Notes under the pieces: model-generated | The model's input: only the letters and a program-made list of their open reading frames with translations | The model's database searches: none | Told to the model about the DNA's origin: nothing | NCBI GenBank assembly: GCA_030765045.1 | Contig: CM060961.1 | Span: 29,419,305 to 29,483,304, forward strand | Length of the DNA stretch: 64,000 nt | Direction: 5' to 3' | Source of the DNA: Tenodera sinensis | Taxonomy: Eukaryota > Arthropoda > Insecta > Mantodea > Mantidae | Translations under genes and position numbers: made by a program | Shown here: one piece after another, positions 43,600 through 55,204 of the stretch | Layout: each line of letters opens with the position of its first letter | How positions within the stretch are numbered: position 1 is the stretch's first letter

Positions 43600-43935
43600 G
43601 GATCCATTTGGATGCTTTGGTTATTTAAACTCTGGATTTACTTCATGTCGAAATGTCCAAAACTGGTCTACCACAGCTGATGTATCAATCTGTTTATGCT
43701 TAATATTTCTAGAATGTTGTTTTGTTCTGGTTTCCAATTGATGTTTAGTCTCACTAATGTAAACCGGTCCCAACGTTGTTCTTTAAACATTTTTGTAAAT
43801 TTCTTATTTGCCCAAGGATAAGTGAATTGTTTAAAAATACAATCATATTTTGTTTTCTTGAGAGTACACACATCTTGTACAGTCTTTTGATATTTATTTT
43901 TCGATTTTGTGTGCATAAATTCTGTCCACTTCATC
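43600..43935 (-). pseudogene. PLE GIY-YIG fragment
   Basis: Near 43771-43650 the minus strand encodes GPVYISETKHQLETRTKQHS, then RNIKHKQIDTSAVVDQFWTF and RHEV. This matches the PLE pattern 'G-VYIGET---L-TR--EH---I------S-VA-H-W---H'. The preceding frame (to 43934) is open and may be the linker from the reverse transcriptase. No RT motifs remain. Confidence 0.7.
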
Positions 43936-44209
43936 CTCTAGTTGTTTTCTGAGAAATTGTAAAAATACACCATTGTTTTATTTGCATTTTATAATCAATT
44001 ATTAGGTATTTGTAACAATCAGTTAAACACAATGTGTAGAAATAACAGCACGTTTTAATGCCCTTCTGTTATCCTTAGTATTGTCAGGTTTAGGTGTAGC
44101 CAACATTTATTACTTAGGAGTTAATAACTTACGTAAGCTTTGGCGGCCGGTGTCCATAATAATAAGTTTTTTCCGGGGAAGGCCGCGTCTTGGATGTGTT
44201 GTTGTTGCC

Positions 44210-44242
44210 AATGTTTCACTCTACTATGTAGAGCTTCTTCAG
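44210..44242 (-). ncRNA. Hammerhead-ribozyme-like core, PLE 2 tail
   Basis: The minus strand reads CTGAAGA, a CTCTAC-ATA-GTAGAG hairpin, then GAAACATTGG. The palindromic stem III of the partner copy (ACGT) is changed to ACAT here. Confidence 0.55.
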
Positions 44243-44870
44243 GGCTAATGCTTTCTTTGGAAGCACTGCAGGAACTGTGCTGACTCTTCAACTTCTCGCT
44301 TATTTATATCTTGGCTGTAGAGGTTAGAGCCGGCCCTCTTGTTTTCATTGGCATCGTCCACCAATCCTCGCGTTCTTATCAATGTTTGCCAAATAGTGTG
44401 GAGATGTCTTCCATTATCCCTGTTGATACTTTCTTTTAATTTAAATATTTCTATTCTTTCTCTGGCCATTATATATGTAAAATGGTCAGAGTTAACTAGT
44501 AACTGTATTTGGTCAAAATCTATATGGTGTTACATGGATATGGCATGTTCAGCCAATGCTGATTTTTCGGGTGGTTTAGTTTTAAACTTCTGATATGTTC
44601 TTGCCGTCTGATTGTTTGATCTGCCTGTCTGCCCTATATGCTGCTCCGCAATCAGTCAATTTTGTATACACCGGCATTGTTCAAGGGGTCTTGTTTGTCT
44701 TTAACATCTCCACACTATTTGGCAAACATTGATAAGAACGCGAGGATTGATGGACCATCAGCCAATGAGAACGAGAGGGCCGACTCTAACCTATACGACC
44801 AAGATATAAACAAGCTAGAAGTTGAAGAGTTAGCACAGTTCCTGCGGTGCTTCCAAAGAAAGCATTAGCC

Positions 44871-44903
44871 CTGAAGAAGCTCTACATAGTAGGGTGAAAC
44901 GTT
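44871..44903 (+). ncRNA. Hammerhead-ribozyme-like core, inverted PLE 2 tail copy
   Basis: CTGAAGA, hairpin CTCTAC-ATA-GTAGGG, then GAAACGTT: both core strands are present and ACGT forms a self-complementary stem III followed by T. Confidence 0.62.
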
Positions 44904-45109
44904 GGCAACAACACAACCAAGATGCGGCCTTCCCCAGAAAAACTTATAATTACTTAGGAGTTTTTTACAGTCTTTACACAATGTGTAGAAATAATGTATT
45001 TCAATGGCTTTCTCTTATTCCCAATATTCTCAGGCATAGGCGTAGCCATAGCCATGTGGGCACTCCTCCCACCCTCCTCTGGCTCATTTAAAAGTAAAGT
45101 GAAAGTAAT

Positions 45110-45430
45110 CCCCAGCACAACAGCCCATGAAGGGCCAAGGCTTGCCACTCAGCCACTGTGTCCCCCACCTCTGCCCACAACAGGTATTATAGGTGAGGTG
45201 CAGTACTGGAGGGTGGGACATGGTCAGTGCACTGGGCTCTCCTGGCCAGTTATGCAGCCTTTTCGACCTGGGACCCCTGCTTTATCAAGTAGTTCAATTG
45301 GCCCTCTCCCAGGACCTAACAAGGCTGAGTGTACACCGTGCCAGACCTCCCAGCGGGGGGAAAATCCCCATGATACTGGGGATCGAACCTGGATCTTCCG
45401 TGCCAGAGGCAGGTGTGCTACAGAGGTGGT
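45110..45430 (-). mobile_element. SINE-D copy 3
   Basis: Matches SINE-D1 over its body (CCATGAAGGGCCAAGGCTTG at one end, GGTGGGACATGGTCAG inside). On the minus strand a degenerate tRNA-like head (GTAGCACACCTGCCTCTGGC, then AGGTTCGATCCC as B box) lies at about 45370-45430. Confidence 0.85.
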
Positions 45431-46554
45431 CCTCTGGCTTAGTCAAATGAAAAACCTTTGGCCAATAGTTCATAGTAGTATAGCATGGCAGGAAGTAGCT
45501 ATCTTGGTCAGTGACAGTGCACTCTCTGGTGAATGAGTGGGGAGCTGGTAGTCCAAGGTCTGTATAGTATGTGGTAATACTCAACGATTATAAAATGTTT
45601 GAGGTTGGCTTTAGCGGGAAAGCTCCAGTACTTTTTGTTCCATGTTTAATCCCACAAAATGTGCTAAGTTGTGCACAAATAACATGCCATATAGCATTGT
45701 GTGCTGAATTAAAATATTCGGAACAAGCATATCTGAGATAAAACTGAAGAGAAATGTGATCAAAGTGTATGATAACTCGGGATATAAATTTTTGGACTAT
45801 TTCTTAATTCCGAGTACTCTTGGGCTAATAGATAAACCGGTTAAAGTAGTGTTGATAGTGTAGCAAATGAGAACACAATCACTGCTAATGACACTTTGTC
45901 CCCTAAGTGGTTAATGAAGTGTTGTCACACTTAGGTCATTGTTGATTACACCCAGAATAAACATGATTGCTCTGTGGCAATTAGCATAGCACTACATGTC
46001 ACTTTATCACTGCTGTATCACAGCTCACACCGAACTGCACTGGGCTGTCCACTGAAGACTAACTTTTTAACTGTCTTCAGCTCGCTCACTTAAACTGGCT
46101 GATTTATGTACAGGCCCGCAACCTGGGTGGAACATTCTCGAAAGTGAAGCGCTGGACATGAATTCTCTAGAATGGCAATACAGGGCACAATAGCTATTGT
46201 ATTTTCTGAGCTATATTTGACAAGGGGAACAGTCATTAGTACAGGTATATGGCAGGGTCAGGTTGGTAATGTTGGTCCCTTCTGGTAGGCCTTCACTGCT
46301 GACATGGCAATGTTTTCATATGCTTTATTAAATTGATGTTTATCAAGGGGTATATTTTCTTTTTCTTTTCCTCTCTTTTGTGCCCTTTTGAGCATCGGGT
46401 TTCCTCAGCCGGTCATGATCCAGTTTCTATAAGTTAAATTTCACCAGTGTGGGTTATTAGCCCTATAACCAGCTAGCATGGTGGAGGAGGTGCGTTCCGT
46501 CTCTAGGCAAAGTAGAGGTATTATTAACAGGATTTGAGTCGAGTAATAACATTA
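45431..46554. other. Intronic, nothing recognised
   Basis: No recognised gene or repeat. Confidence 0.4.
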
Positions 46555-46960
46555 ACAACACTCACTTTTTAAAATTTCCCAGAACATGTTTCAGAGGCTA
46601 GCTTTCCTCCATTATCAACCAGACATCAACTGAACTTGTAGGGGCTGGTTTCTCCTGTAGACTGCTCTGGTGGTGGTTTTAAGAGCGTGTATAATGGATC
46701 GCTTTGTGGTATATCAAAATTGAAAACTGTCTGTTTTTCCAGATGAAGATCTGTTCCCATGTTGACAATTCTTGGTTTCCTGATGTGTTTTAATAATTTT
46801 GGATGTGGATTTATGTGATTTTTTTCCAAAAATGGGTGGCTACTGCTGATTTTTCTAGGTGTTTGTATTTTACACATCTGAAATGTTCTTTAGTTCTTGT
46901 TTCCAAATTTCTCTTAGTTTTTCCTAGGACTCTTATGGTCTAGGTCTCTTTCTATGGGTT
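46555..46960 (-). mobile_element. Penelope-like element 4 (GIY-YIG C-terminal half + tail)
   Basis: The minus strand encodes LGKTKRNLETRTKEHFRCVK, then KHLEKSAVATHFWKKNH, the second half of a GIY-YIG domain. A proline-rich C-terminus and a stop follow, then a tail with the same TGATAATGGAGG hairpin as 42555-42725 and a GAAACATGTT core at 46583-46593. It is truncated at the 5' side. Confidence 0.82.
46583..46618 (-). ncRNA. Hammerhead-ribozyme-like core, PLE 4 tail
   Basis: TTGATAA, hairpin GAGG...CCTC, GAAACATGTT. ACATGT is a perfect self-complementary stem III followed by T. The first strand has T for C3 and A for G8, so activity is doubtful. Confidence 0.5.
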
Positions 46961-47078
46961 TCAGAAGTTGGAGTTGAGTCGTCAGAGTGGCTGCGTTTAG
47001 CTCCTTCCACCTTTTTCACCTGAAACACCAAGTTTCTTCTTTTTGGGTGGTCTATATTTCTTGGGAGTGAAGGCAATT

Positions 47079-47319
47079 GTCAGTATAGGTGGCTCAGTTG
47101 GTTAGATGTTGGCCTACTGAACTCAAGATCGCAGGTTTAAATCTGGTCCAGACCAATGGTTTTTAAGTGTGCTTAAAAATGACAGCTCTGTGTCAGTAGA
47201 TTTACTGGCATGTAAAAGAACTCCTGTGGGATGAAATTCCGGCACACAGGTGATGCTGATGTGATCCTGGCAATTGACAGCATTGTTAAACAACAAAATA
47301 AATTTTAAATTTAAATTTT
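47079..47319 (+). mobile_element. SINE-B copy 3
   Basis: Perfect 11-bp duplications TGAAGGCAATT lie at 47068-47078 and 47320-47330. Head GGTGGCTCAGTTGGTTAGAT (A box), GGTTTAAATCTGG (B box), body as in 8352-8588, tail AACAACAAAATAAATTTTAA. Confidence 0.9.
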
Positions 47320-47399
47320 TGAAGGCAATTCCTTGTTCTGGCAATCTCTACTTTGGGGCTTGTTTTCTCTGAGCCTCTGAGAGTTTAACTGGTCCTTAC

Positions 47400-47745
47400 T
47401 TAAAGTTTTCCCAGTTGGCTCATGGCTTTCTCCAATCTCTCAATATTTCCAGGAGTAGCTGGGCTAAGGAGTTTATCTTCTTCCTCTGAACGCGGAATTC
47501 TCTCCTCTGATTTATTTAAGTTATCCCCTTGAATATTATTAGAGGCTGGCTCTGTAGGAGCCTTGGTACTGCTTCTAATATGTCTAGGATTTCAGATTTA
47601 GAAGTTGTTGGATCCATGTAAGTCCTAAAAATACCTAGGGAAAGATGAGTCTGCCCAGGCATTGCCCCACTTACCTGGGTAAGGCAAATTACTCTGGAGG
47701 TGGCCCGGTCTCCACACACCCCTGTTAATGACACAACCATTCACC
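47400..47745 (-). pseudogene. Possible LINE endonuclease-region fragment
   Basis: The minus-strand frame ends RTYMDPTTSKSEILDILEAV, then PRLLQSQPLIIFKG. This resembles the segment before the 'GDFN' motif of LINE endonucleases ('LLQSQPLIIAGDFN'), with the catalytic motif lost. The next frame carries IPRSEEEDKLLSPATPGNIE. The assignment is weak. Confidence 0.35.
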
Positions 47746-47859
47746 CCTTCAACATGGGTCACTTTACACCTTGGGGTTGGGCTTGGGATGTAGAGGAAAC
47801 AAGGATAGGGATAGAAGAAAAGTCGTTGTGGGATGCTGTTTGTTTCCTTCATCTTCTGC

Positions 47860-49131
47860 CTGTCCAGTATGGGCAGCCCTGTACGTCATAGCCCTCAGCA
47901 TCATCAGAACACACAAACTCCCCTGTGCGCGTGGTCAATGATGTGATAAGGTGGTGTGCCCCGGGGACCAGTTACTTTCTGATTAAGATTTGCCACCTTT
48001 GAAAGTCGATTTTGTAAATATTTTCAGAAAGCAATATCATTACCATTTGTTATTCTTTAAATAAATGGAATTATTGATGGTGGAAATCAATTTGCTGTTC
48101 CAAATTTTGTTTTTCTGTACTCTGAACAGCTGTGCCTCCTTGACTTTGATATGCTTAATAAGCACATATATGATGAATGGGAAGACAGTCATGAAATATG
48201 ACTGCCCTTCCAGATCTTAGTGTTCTCAGAAAGCGTTTCATTGATTGTGCATGCTTGCATCTGAAAATGTTTTAACTTTTCCCTGAAAATGTTTTAACTT
48301 TTCCCTGTGGTGGTTCCTGTTTCTGTTCCTGCACAATTGTGCACTGCATTTAACAGATCTAGCATCTTAACTCCATTTGTACCTTCTCTCTGCACTCTCC
48401 TCTTCCTTGGGTCGAAGACATAGTCCTTAAGATCGAAAAAGATCTCGTCGCCAGGGTATCTCCTATCCTGTGTTTGGTGCCCCGGTATTTAACTAGCTCT
48501 AGCAAGAGGTCCCAATCTGCAAGGTATGCGTGAGTTGATAGGAATAGAACCAAACAAAGAATTAACAAACATTTGACTTTATGTTCAAATTTCCAGATTT
48601 CTAGAGAACTGTCGACGATATCTAAATAGAATATAACTAACATCAACTGCAACATTATAACACTTGAACTTTGTAACCCTTTGGCAACAGCCGAATTATG
48701 TATATGCACCAGCTTACATACAAATCACAAAGTTGCACATGTGCTGTCTGCTCGATTCAAGACGAATGTGAGTTGCGTTGCATGTGTTTTGCATGGGCAA
48801 CACGATGGAAGCGATTTCCATTGGTCAACTTTTGAGCACGTCATGGCAAGATACGAATCGGCCCGTATTTTTTTGGGCTTTGTTCGCACAACAATTGTAA
48901 TTTTATCACTCATTTAATCTGCCTAGGCTTCCATTCTTGACACTTTAAAATATTCAGCCTTATTACAACGGATCTCCCCTTAACTATCGATTAGAATCTC
49001 CTTTTACTTCTTTCTATTATTAATTACTTATATTCACCTTATAATTTTGGTTTCACTTCACAGATAAAGACATGCAATCTAAAAAAATCTGAAGTATTTA
49101 GACTATTGTGGCCTCATTCAATTTTCCAAAG
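47860..49131. other. Intronic, nothing recognised
   Basis: No recognised gene. A short tandem duplication, TGAAAATGTTTTAACTTTTC, occurs twice at about 48262-48303. Confidence 0.5.
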
Positions 49132-49143
49132 TCACTTCACTCA

Positions 49144-49569
49144 TTATTTATTTATGCCAACAAACTTACTGTTGGTGTTTTTAAACACACAAGCCATGTG
49201 TGGGCAAAGTTTGAGAGGTAGAACTGGAACTTAAAAATTCAATGCCACAACTGGGATTTGAACCACAGACCTTCCGCTTACCGGGCGGCTGCTCTAACCA
49301 CTGAGCTATTGTGACAAACTGCCAGAATGGTTATTTAATCCTGGGATATAAAGTACTTACAATAGTAAGTCACCATTGGGGTAATTTGTCTCTGATGTGA
49401 GACTGCCTTTGTGGTTTACCAGGAGAAATACGAACTGGTTTGAGAATTTAATGCCATTCTGGCAGTTTGTCACAATAGCTCAGTGGTTAGAGCAGCCGCC
49501 CAGTAAGCGGAAGGTCTGTGGTTCAAATCCCAGTTGTGGCATTGAATTTTTAAGTTCCAGTTCTACCTC
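49144..49569 (-). mobile_element. SINE-A copy 4, palindromic double-head form
   Basis: Perfect 12-bp duplications TCACTTCACTCA flank it (49132-49143 and 49570-49581). The tail (ATAAATAAATAA) reads on the minus strand at its left end. Two near-identical arms of about 116 bp, 49212-49330 and 49454-49569, are inverted and each contains a complete tRNA-like head, pointing outward from a 123-bp spacer. The transcript could fold into one long hairpin with both heads paired. Confidence 0.94.
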
Positions 49570-50129
49570 TCACTTCACTCAGTTTTTACTGTCAATTTAT
49601 CGTCTCATTCTCTTTTTGCTGAGAATTTTCTTAGCTCACTCTGTCATTTCAATAATGTGAACTAGTTCAACTGGTCTCTTCAATTTCTTTCGTGACTTAG
49701 CAGCATATTAAAATATGCCTAATGTAGTCTCTTCTGGGCCGACTGCTCACTTGCTGAGGGCGGAGCAGATGATGTTCCCAATCCCATGCTGTAACAGCAT
49801 TCACAGCACTTCACTACAGGTGTTATCAATTCGCTCAGAGAATAATGCTTCTTATCACATGCACCAACTTCCTCACTTCTGTGGACTGGATCACACAGTC
49901 ACTTGCTTTGCGAGAGTGCTCATTTATATACCTGTAGGAACTTTCCAGAACATTTTGCTCTGTGTAGATCCTTGCTCCTTACCAGGAACTTGGGTATAAA
50001 AGACAAAGAGAAACCTGGATATAAAGTAGTCTACAAGAATTACCTCTTAGTTACACTCAAAGGTCTCCAGCATTGTGAACTTCTTAAAAATATTGTGTGA
50101 TAGTAGTTAATTAATGCTTTCAATTTTAT

Positions 50130-50335
50130 ATTTATTTAAGAGGTGGAATTAGGACTGAAGAATTCAATGCCATAGCCAGGATTTAAACCATAGATCTTCC
50201 ACTTATCGAGCAGCTGCTTTAACCACCAAGCTATCATGGCCCATTTGCCAGCATGACGAATTCCCCAGCTGATTTGTACTTTCCCGGTAGACCCTTTAAA
50301 CATTGCCTACACATGTCTTGTGTGTTTAAACCCTG
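50130..50335 (-). mobile_element. SINE-A old copy 5, collinear head
   Basis: Diverged SINE-A head on the minus strand (TAGCTTGGTGGTTAAAGC, GGTTTAAATCC), its CACCTCTTAA flank and a leader. Tail-like TAAATATAAA lies next to it on the same strand, so head and tail share orientation. Confidence 0.75.
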
Positions 50336-50562
50336 CAGAAACGCAGAGGAGAAGGTAGTCTAGGGTGGGAGAGAGAGGCTGGCATTATTCTCCTTACCTG
50401 CTTTTGTTACCCGCATTGTGCACACACTCGCTGCCAGCTACTACTGACCCAAAACCCCTCTCAGAAGATAGGGAACTAGTCCGACTACTCTGCATACAGC
50501 TAACCAGGGTCAAGTCTAAATAATCAAGCTGTAAGTTTGTTGCCATGAACAAAATAATTTAT

Positions 50563-50790
50563 ATTTATTATTTATTTATGCCAACAAACTTAGTGCAGGT
50601 GTTTTTAACATACAAGCCATGTGTGGGCAAAGTTTAAGAGGTGGAATCAGGACTGAAGAATTCAATGTCATAGCCGGAATTTGAATCACGGATCTACCAC
50701 TATCGAGTGGCTGCTTTAACCACTAAACTACCATGGCCAACTTGCCAGTATGACATAGCATATTTGCCATTCTGGTAATTACAATAATTA
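50563..50790 (-). mobile_element. SINE-A old copy 6, collinear head
   Basis: Minus strand: leader, head (TAGTTTAGTGGTTAAAGC, GATTCAAATTCC), 'CACCTCTTAAACTTTGCCCA', then a GGCATAAATAAATAA tail. All parts share one orientation. Clearly older than the inverted copies. Confidence 0.8.
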
Positions 50791-52102
50791 CATAGGCTTC
50801 ATTAGCTACAACTAATAGATCAGGTAGATTATCTATCTATATATATATATACACACACACATGTTGAGTCACTTGCTATTTTATTACAACCTATGTTATA
50901 AAATGCTATTTACTTGAACAATAATTAACAAAGATATTCATTAGTGAATAGTAAAATCCTTCTAAGCAAAATTTCTTTAATTCTTTCTTGAATGTATTGA
51001 GGTTGCTAACATTTTTCAAATAGACAGGGAGCTTATTATACAGTTTATGAACTGCAGCAGTGGGTGTAAGTTTGTACATTTCTAATTTATGTGACTGAAT
51101 ATGAATGTTTGCATTTCCTCTAGTGTAGTGCTCTTGTATTTGGTTGTTTTAACCACATCTTGCTTATTTGTATTGTTGACAATACCACTGTTTGGTAAGA
51201 TTGAACACCATGCAGAGTATAATGTTTTATATTAATGATAAAATGAGGTATTTCATGCAATGAAAGTATCGTGTAACACATATCAGGCAAAATAAAACTA
51301 CGTTTGTCCACTTCTGTAAAACAGGGCAATGTTTCAAGGAGACAGCATACCCATTAACAGCTGATCAGTCGACTGGCACTTGTAGGTTTGTTGCTTCCTG
51401 AGATGTTCTCTGCTAGTTTGAGTTTTCATACCTTTCTTAAAATACAAATTTTTTCATAAATACATTTTTTTACTTGATAAAAAATGAACAGCATTTTAAA
51501 ACCATTACACAGCAACATGTTTTTAAAAGATTTGCTTATCATTTAAGCCTATTATATTTTGCTTGTACATATATCAAAAAGTGTAATTATAACTATTTTT
51601 GCAAATATGTTATCTTGATTAATGTGAAGCAAATATGTGATGCCGGGTGCAGCACAAAACAAAGGACTGTCCGGGTTAACCTACTTCGCACCACATGATG
51701 GGCCAGCGAGCAGGCTGAGGCACTCAAGATCAGGCTGCCTCGTGCAACTGTTTGTTTTACGTTACTAACAACAATGGAAGTGGCTACACAGAAGGGGCTT
51801 TCCCCAGAACTTTTGAGAAAGATTGGTTATGTGATTGCTGGCATGTGTGTTGAAGTTGAAGAGGGCCTGTGTGACATCTTCCCCTCTATATAAGGAGGCA
51901 AAGAGTAGCAGAGGAGCGAGGTTTACTGTTACAGACATCAGTGTCAGTGAGTGCAAGACAGCTGTGCGTGTGTGTAGTCATGAAGATTCTATTGCGGATC
52001 GAGTGATTGTAATGTCATAGTATATCAGAGACAGAGAAAGTGAAGGAATACACTGAAAGGACCAAGCAAGGTTACGAGAAGTAAAAGTTATGAATTTTTT
52101 TT
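50791..52102. other. Intronic, nothing recognised
   Basis: A TA/CA microsatellite lies at about 50836-50861. No gene features. Confidence 0.5.
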
Positions 52103-52165
52103 ATTTTGTTTAACTACACTGTCAATTGTCAGGATCATATCAGTGTTGCTGGTGTGTTGTAATTG
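52103..52165 (-). mobile_element. SINE-B 3' fragment
   Basis: ATTTTGTTTAACTACACTGT through GTCAGGATCATATCAG matches the 3' body of SINE-B in reverse. Confidence 0.75.
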
Positions 52166-52217
52166 TGTTGTGATAGCCTGAAAGACTAGACTGTGTTAAT
52201 GACAAAAAAAAACTGCA

Positions 52218-53634
52218 TATTTTAGCTTTCGACAGAAAGCTAAGTTGGAAAAAACATATAACAAACATCTCAGAAAAGGTTGAAAAGAAATTGCAAATCC
52301 TGAAAAGGTTAGCTGGTGCTAAATGGGGCTGCTCAAGGAGAGTCCTTAACACAACATACAAAATGTATATTAAACCAAACCTCTTGTACTGTTCTGAAGC
52401 TTTAATAACAGCAGCAAATGCTAACATCAATAAACTTGAACAAATACAAAATCAGGCTCTTCGCCTAATCACTGGAGCAGTTAAATCCACACCTATTGAT
52501 GCCATGCTTGCCTTAACACGGACCCCATCAATAACAACAAAAATAGAAGAACAAGCATTGCTCCAACACGAGAAAATGTTACGACTGCCAAACTCTAAAT
52601 GGACAGAAAAGAACCTCCCCCCTTCAATCCTTAAAACTCATAGTAGTTTCCTAGAAAAGGTAACACAGGTTAAATCCAAATTGAGCATTCCTAACACCAG
52701 AGAAAATCTACTTATAAGAGAAAATCCATTGGAATTATTGCAACCTACCTTCAATTTGGAATTAATAGAGGAAATAAGTAAATCAGACACACCAAAAGAA
52801 ATACAAAAACTTCTAGCTCTGGAAACAATCAATACTAGGTATCCCACAGAAGAATGGCTGCACATATATACTGATGGATCCTCGAAGGAAAACCTTACTG
52901 GAGCTGGAGTTACGTGTTCACATTTTTCCTTTTATCATTCTGTTGGCAGAGACACAACAAATTATGATGGAGAAATAGAGGCTATATACATTGCTCTCCG
53001 ACAATTATTAAATCTTCCCTTAAATAAATTTAACAAGGCAGTAATTCTTTCAGATTCTAAAGCTGCAATTCAGGGATTATGTTCAAATACTACAAAGAAG
53101 TCAACAAAAATTAGAGAATGCTACAAAATGTTAACACAACTCCAAAAAGTTAATAAGAGTGTTCATCTCCAATGGATTCCAGCACACTGTGGAGTCATGG
53201 AGAACGAAGCTGCAGACTCACTTGCAAAGAAAGGCACAACAATAAAGCAAAAGTCTAAATTCAATTTCTCATATTCCTCAATAAAACGCTTGATCATTAA
53301 AAATTTTTGTCATTCATATCTACAAGAAATAGAAACAAATGCCAAAGATAAAAAATGGGTTACACTACTTTCCAATCCAGATATAATCCCCCAGAGACCA
53401 AGGAAAACAGCTGTTGCAGCCTTCCGACTATTGACAAATCATGACTGCTTAGCAAGTCATCTCTACAGAATTGGTATCTCAGCGTCACCAATATGTGTCC
53501 TGTGTAACGATCCAGCAGAAATGAATGAAGAATACTTGAAGACCTGTGAAGCATTAAGATCAGAAGAAACTACAGTTCAAAAGTATTGGAAAGCACGAAT
53601 GCTAATGGCTTCATTGCCAGATGCAAGGCACTAG
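52218..53634 (+). pseudogene. 5'-truncated LINE with intact RNase H domain
   Basis: A single open frame from about 52218 (FDRKLSWKKHI) to 53634: the end of a reverse-transcriptase polyprotein (thumb-like QILKRLAGAKWG, NQALRLITGAVKS) and a complete RNase H. Numbering from the Met at 52291, catalytic acidic residues are D195 (IYTDGS), E228 (DGEIEA), D255 (ILSDSK) and D309 (NEAADSLAKK), with WIPAHCG including H299. A C-terminal C-x2-C cluster (SPICVLCNDPAEM) follows. The same family is at 4190-5440, 29641-29824 and the two micro-insertions. The stop is followed by (AAC)n. No premature stops in 447 codons, so the insertion is fairly young. It lacks the endonuclease and RT palm and cannot move alone. 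Confidence 0.92.
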
Positions 53635-53659
53635 AAAACAACAACAACAACATTTTGGA

Positions 53660-55204
53660 AGACAGTAAAGTGATAGAAAAGTAACAGGACGGATTTTGTC
53701 TTTTTTTTTCACAATAATATTAAGCTTTTGTAGGAATTGTTTGTAGAAGAGTGAATAGAAAGTCACATGAAAGTAACAGATTTATTTATTATACCTATGC
53801 GAGAGTTGTCAAGCACCATGGATATAATGTGCAGGTATTGTTTGCCAAGAGTTTTTGTCTTTCAGTGTAAGTAGTTAAATTGTTACTAATTATAATCGCT
53901 CCACTCTTAGATCTGCACTTCATGTAAACACAAACCGTTAACAACTAACTCAGATACACCGAAACCAAAGCACACCATAAAATATAGTACTTTAAATATT
54001 GGTGATTGTAAGTTTTCAAGATGTATGAAAACCTAGTAAAGACTACTTGAATGTAACGCGATAGCAGTGCTATTCCTAAAACTCCTGAGTAAATATCGTT
54101 CTGTTGCAACATAAACACGAGTCATGAGTCAACGTGGTGTTTGTGTTAGTTGCAGGTGATGTGAACCTCAGATTATCGTGGAGGGATACAAGGTGCGGAT
54201 TTAAGGCTGGATGGAGTGTAGTAATATTTTAGTGTGGAGCCTGAAGATTACTAAGTTATATGCATATTAAAATAGGGAAACTTATTTTCTGGTTTATCCT
54301 TCTAATAGACTTCCTAGCTTGAAGTATGAAGTAGAGCAAAATAGCTTTTCAAATCATTAAATCTGCTTTGGCTTTACTTCTCGTGTAATTGCTGGTTTAC
54401 ATTTCTACCACCAGTTACTATAGCTTGTCTCACCCTTAGATGACAGTATGGAGTTAAATGGGATATATCTGTCTCTATCTAGCACATACAAGTTGCTGTT
54501 AGCTTTGTCCTTTTCTGCTCTAGTGCTGTTGCCAGGGTCCTGATAGCATGGTGTAAATATTGAGTTGTTATAAATTTCAGGCTTGAACACATTATCCTAT
54601 GCAGAATTTATTTCTTCATCAAGTTATATCCTTTTTTTTAGAGCCATTATGCATTTCTATAGGCCCAAATTTTTACAGAAAACATTTTTTTTTTTTTTTT
54701 TTTTTTTTAAGTAAAAGTCTGATATTTTCTGTTTCCGTACTCATCATTTACTAACAAACTGCTGGAATACATCCATATTTTTTTCTTAGCTAGAGTAAAC
54801 TATGGTGCTGCTACCTTCCTACTTTGAATTCTTTATGTTTACTCAGTCAAGTGTTAAATTTTTTTAAATTAAATGTTTTCGGAAAATTTTATCTGTGCAC
54901 TGCAGAAGTTACGCAATGGGACACTTTTATTGAGTTTACATCGGGGACCAAGTGAGAGCAAATGCTGAGGAGGGTTAGAGACAGTTTTTAAAATAAACCA
55001 GAAACTTTTAACCTCTTTCTTTTATCTTGTAAAGGCAAACAAAAGGTATTCACCTATTCAACTAAACAGTGTCAACAGAGGCCAGCAGTAAAAGTTATCA
55101 GTTTGTAAAAAAGCGTTAGTGTTATACTTACTGCTAGTACTATACTAGTGGAACCTGTGAAGTGTTATTACGTTATTTAAAATTTTCCGTAAATACTTAT
55201 AGTT
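53660..55204. other. Intronic, nothing recognised
   Basis: Holds a poly-T run at about 54687-54708. The stretch 53730-53790 resembles the right end of repeat R ('TTTGTAGAAGAGTGAATAGA'). No gene. Confidence 0.45.

Larger units (their letters stand above)
44100..44960 (-). mobile_element. Penelope-like element 2 (GIY-YIG end, inverted tails)
   Basis: Minus strand: NNAGVYKI, then AYIGQTGRS, KPPEKSALAEHAIS, FDQIQLLVNSDHF and the C-terminal helix ARERIEIFKLKESINRDNGR. Together these form a near-complete PLE GIY-YIG domain broken by stops and a frameshift. The tail at 44105-44410 recurs inverted at 44700-44955, including the coding end (SANENERADSNLYDQDINK in the inverted copy). No RT is present, so it is 5'-truncated with an inverted terminal copy. 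Confidence 0.88.

Noticed and set aside
44994..45536. 180-residue plus-strand open frame
   Set aside because: Mostly antisense translation of SINE-D copy 3; no domain is visible and part repeats the frame at 5858-6274.
52218..53634. Domesticated RNase H host gene
   Set aside because: The frame is intact, but the (AAC)n tail, truncated RT start and sibling copies with target duplications show an ordinary 5'-truncated LINE insertion.
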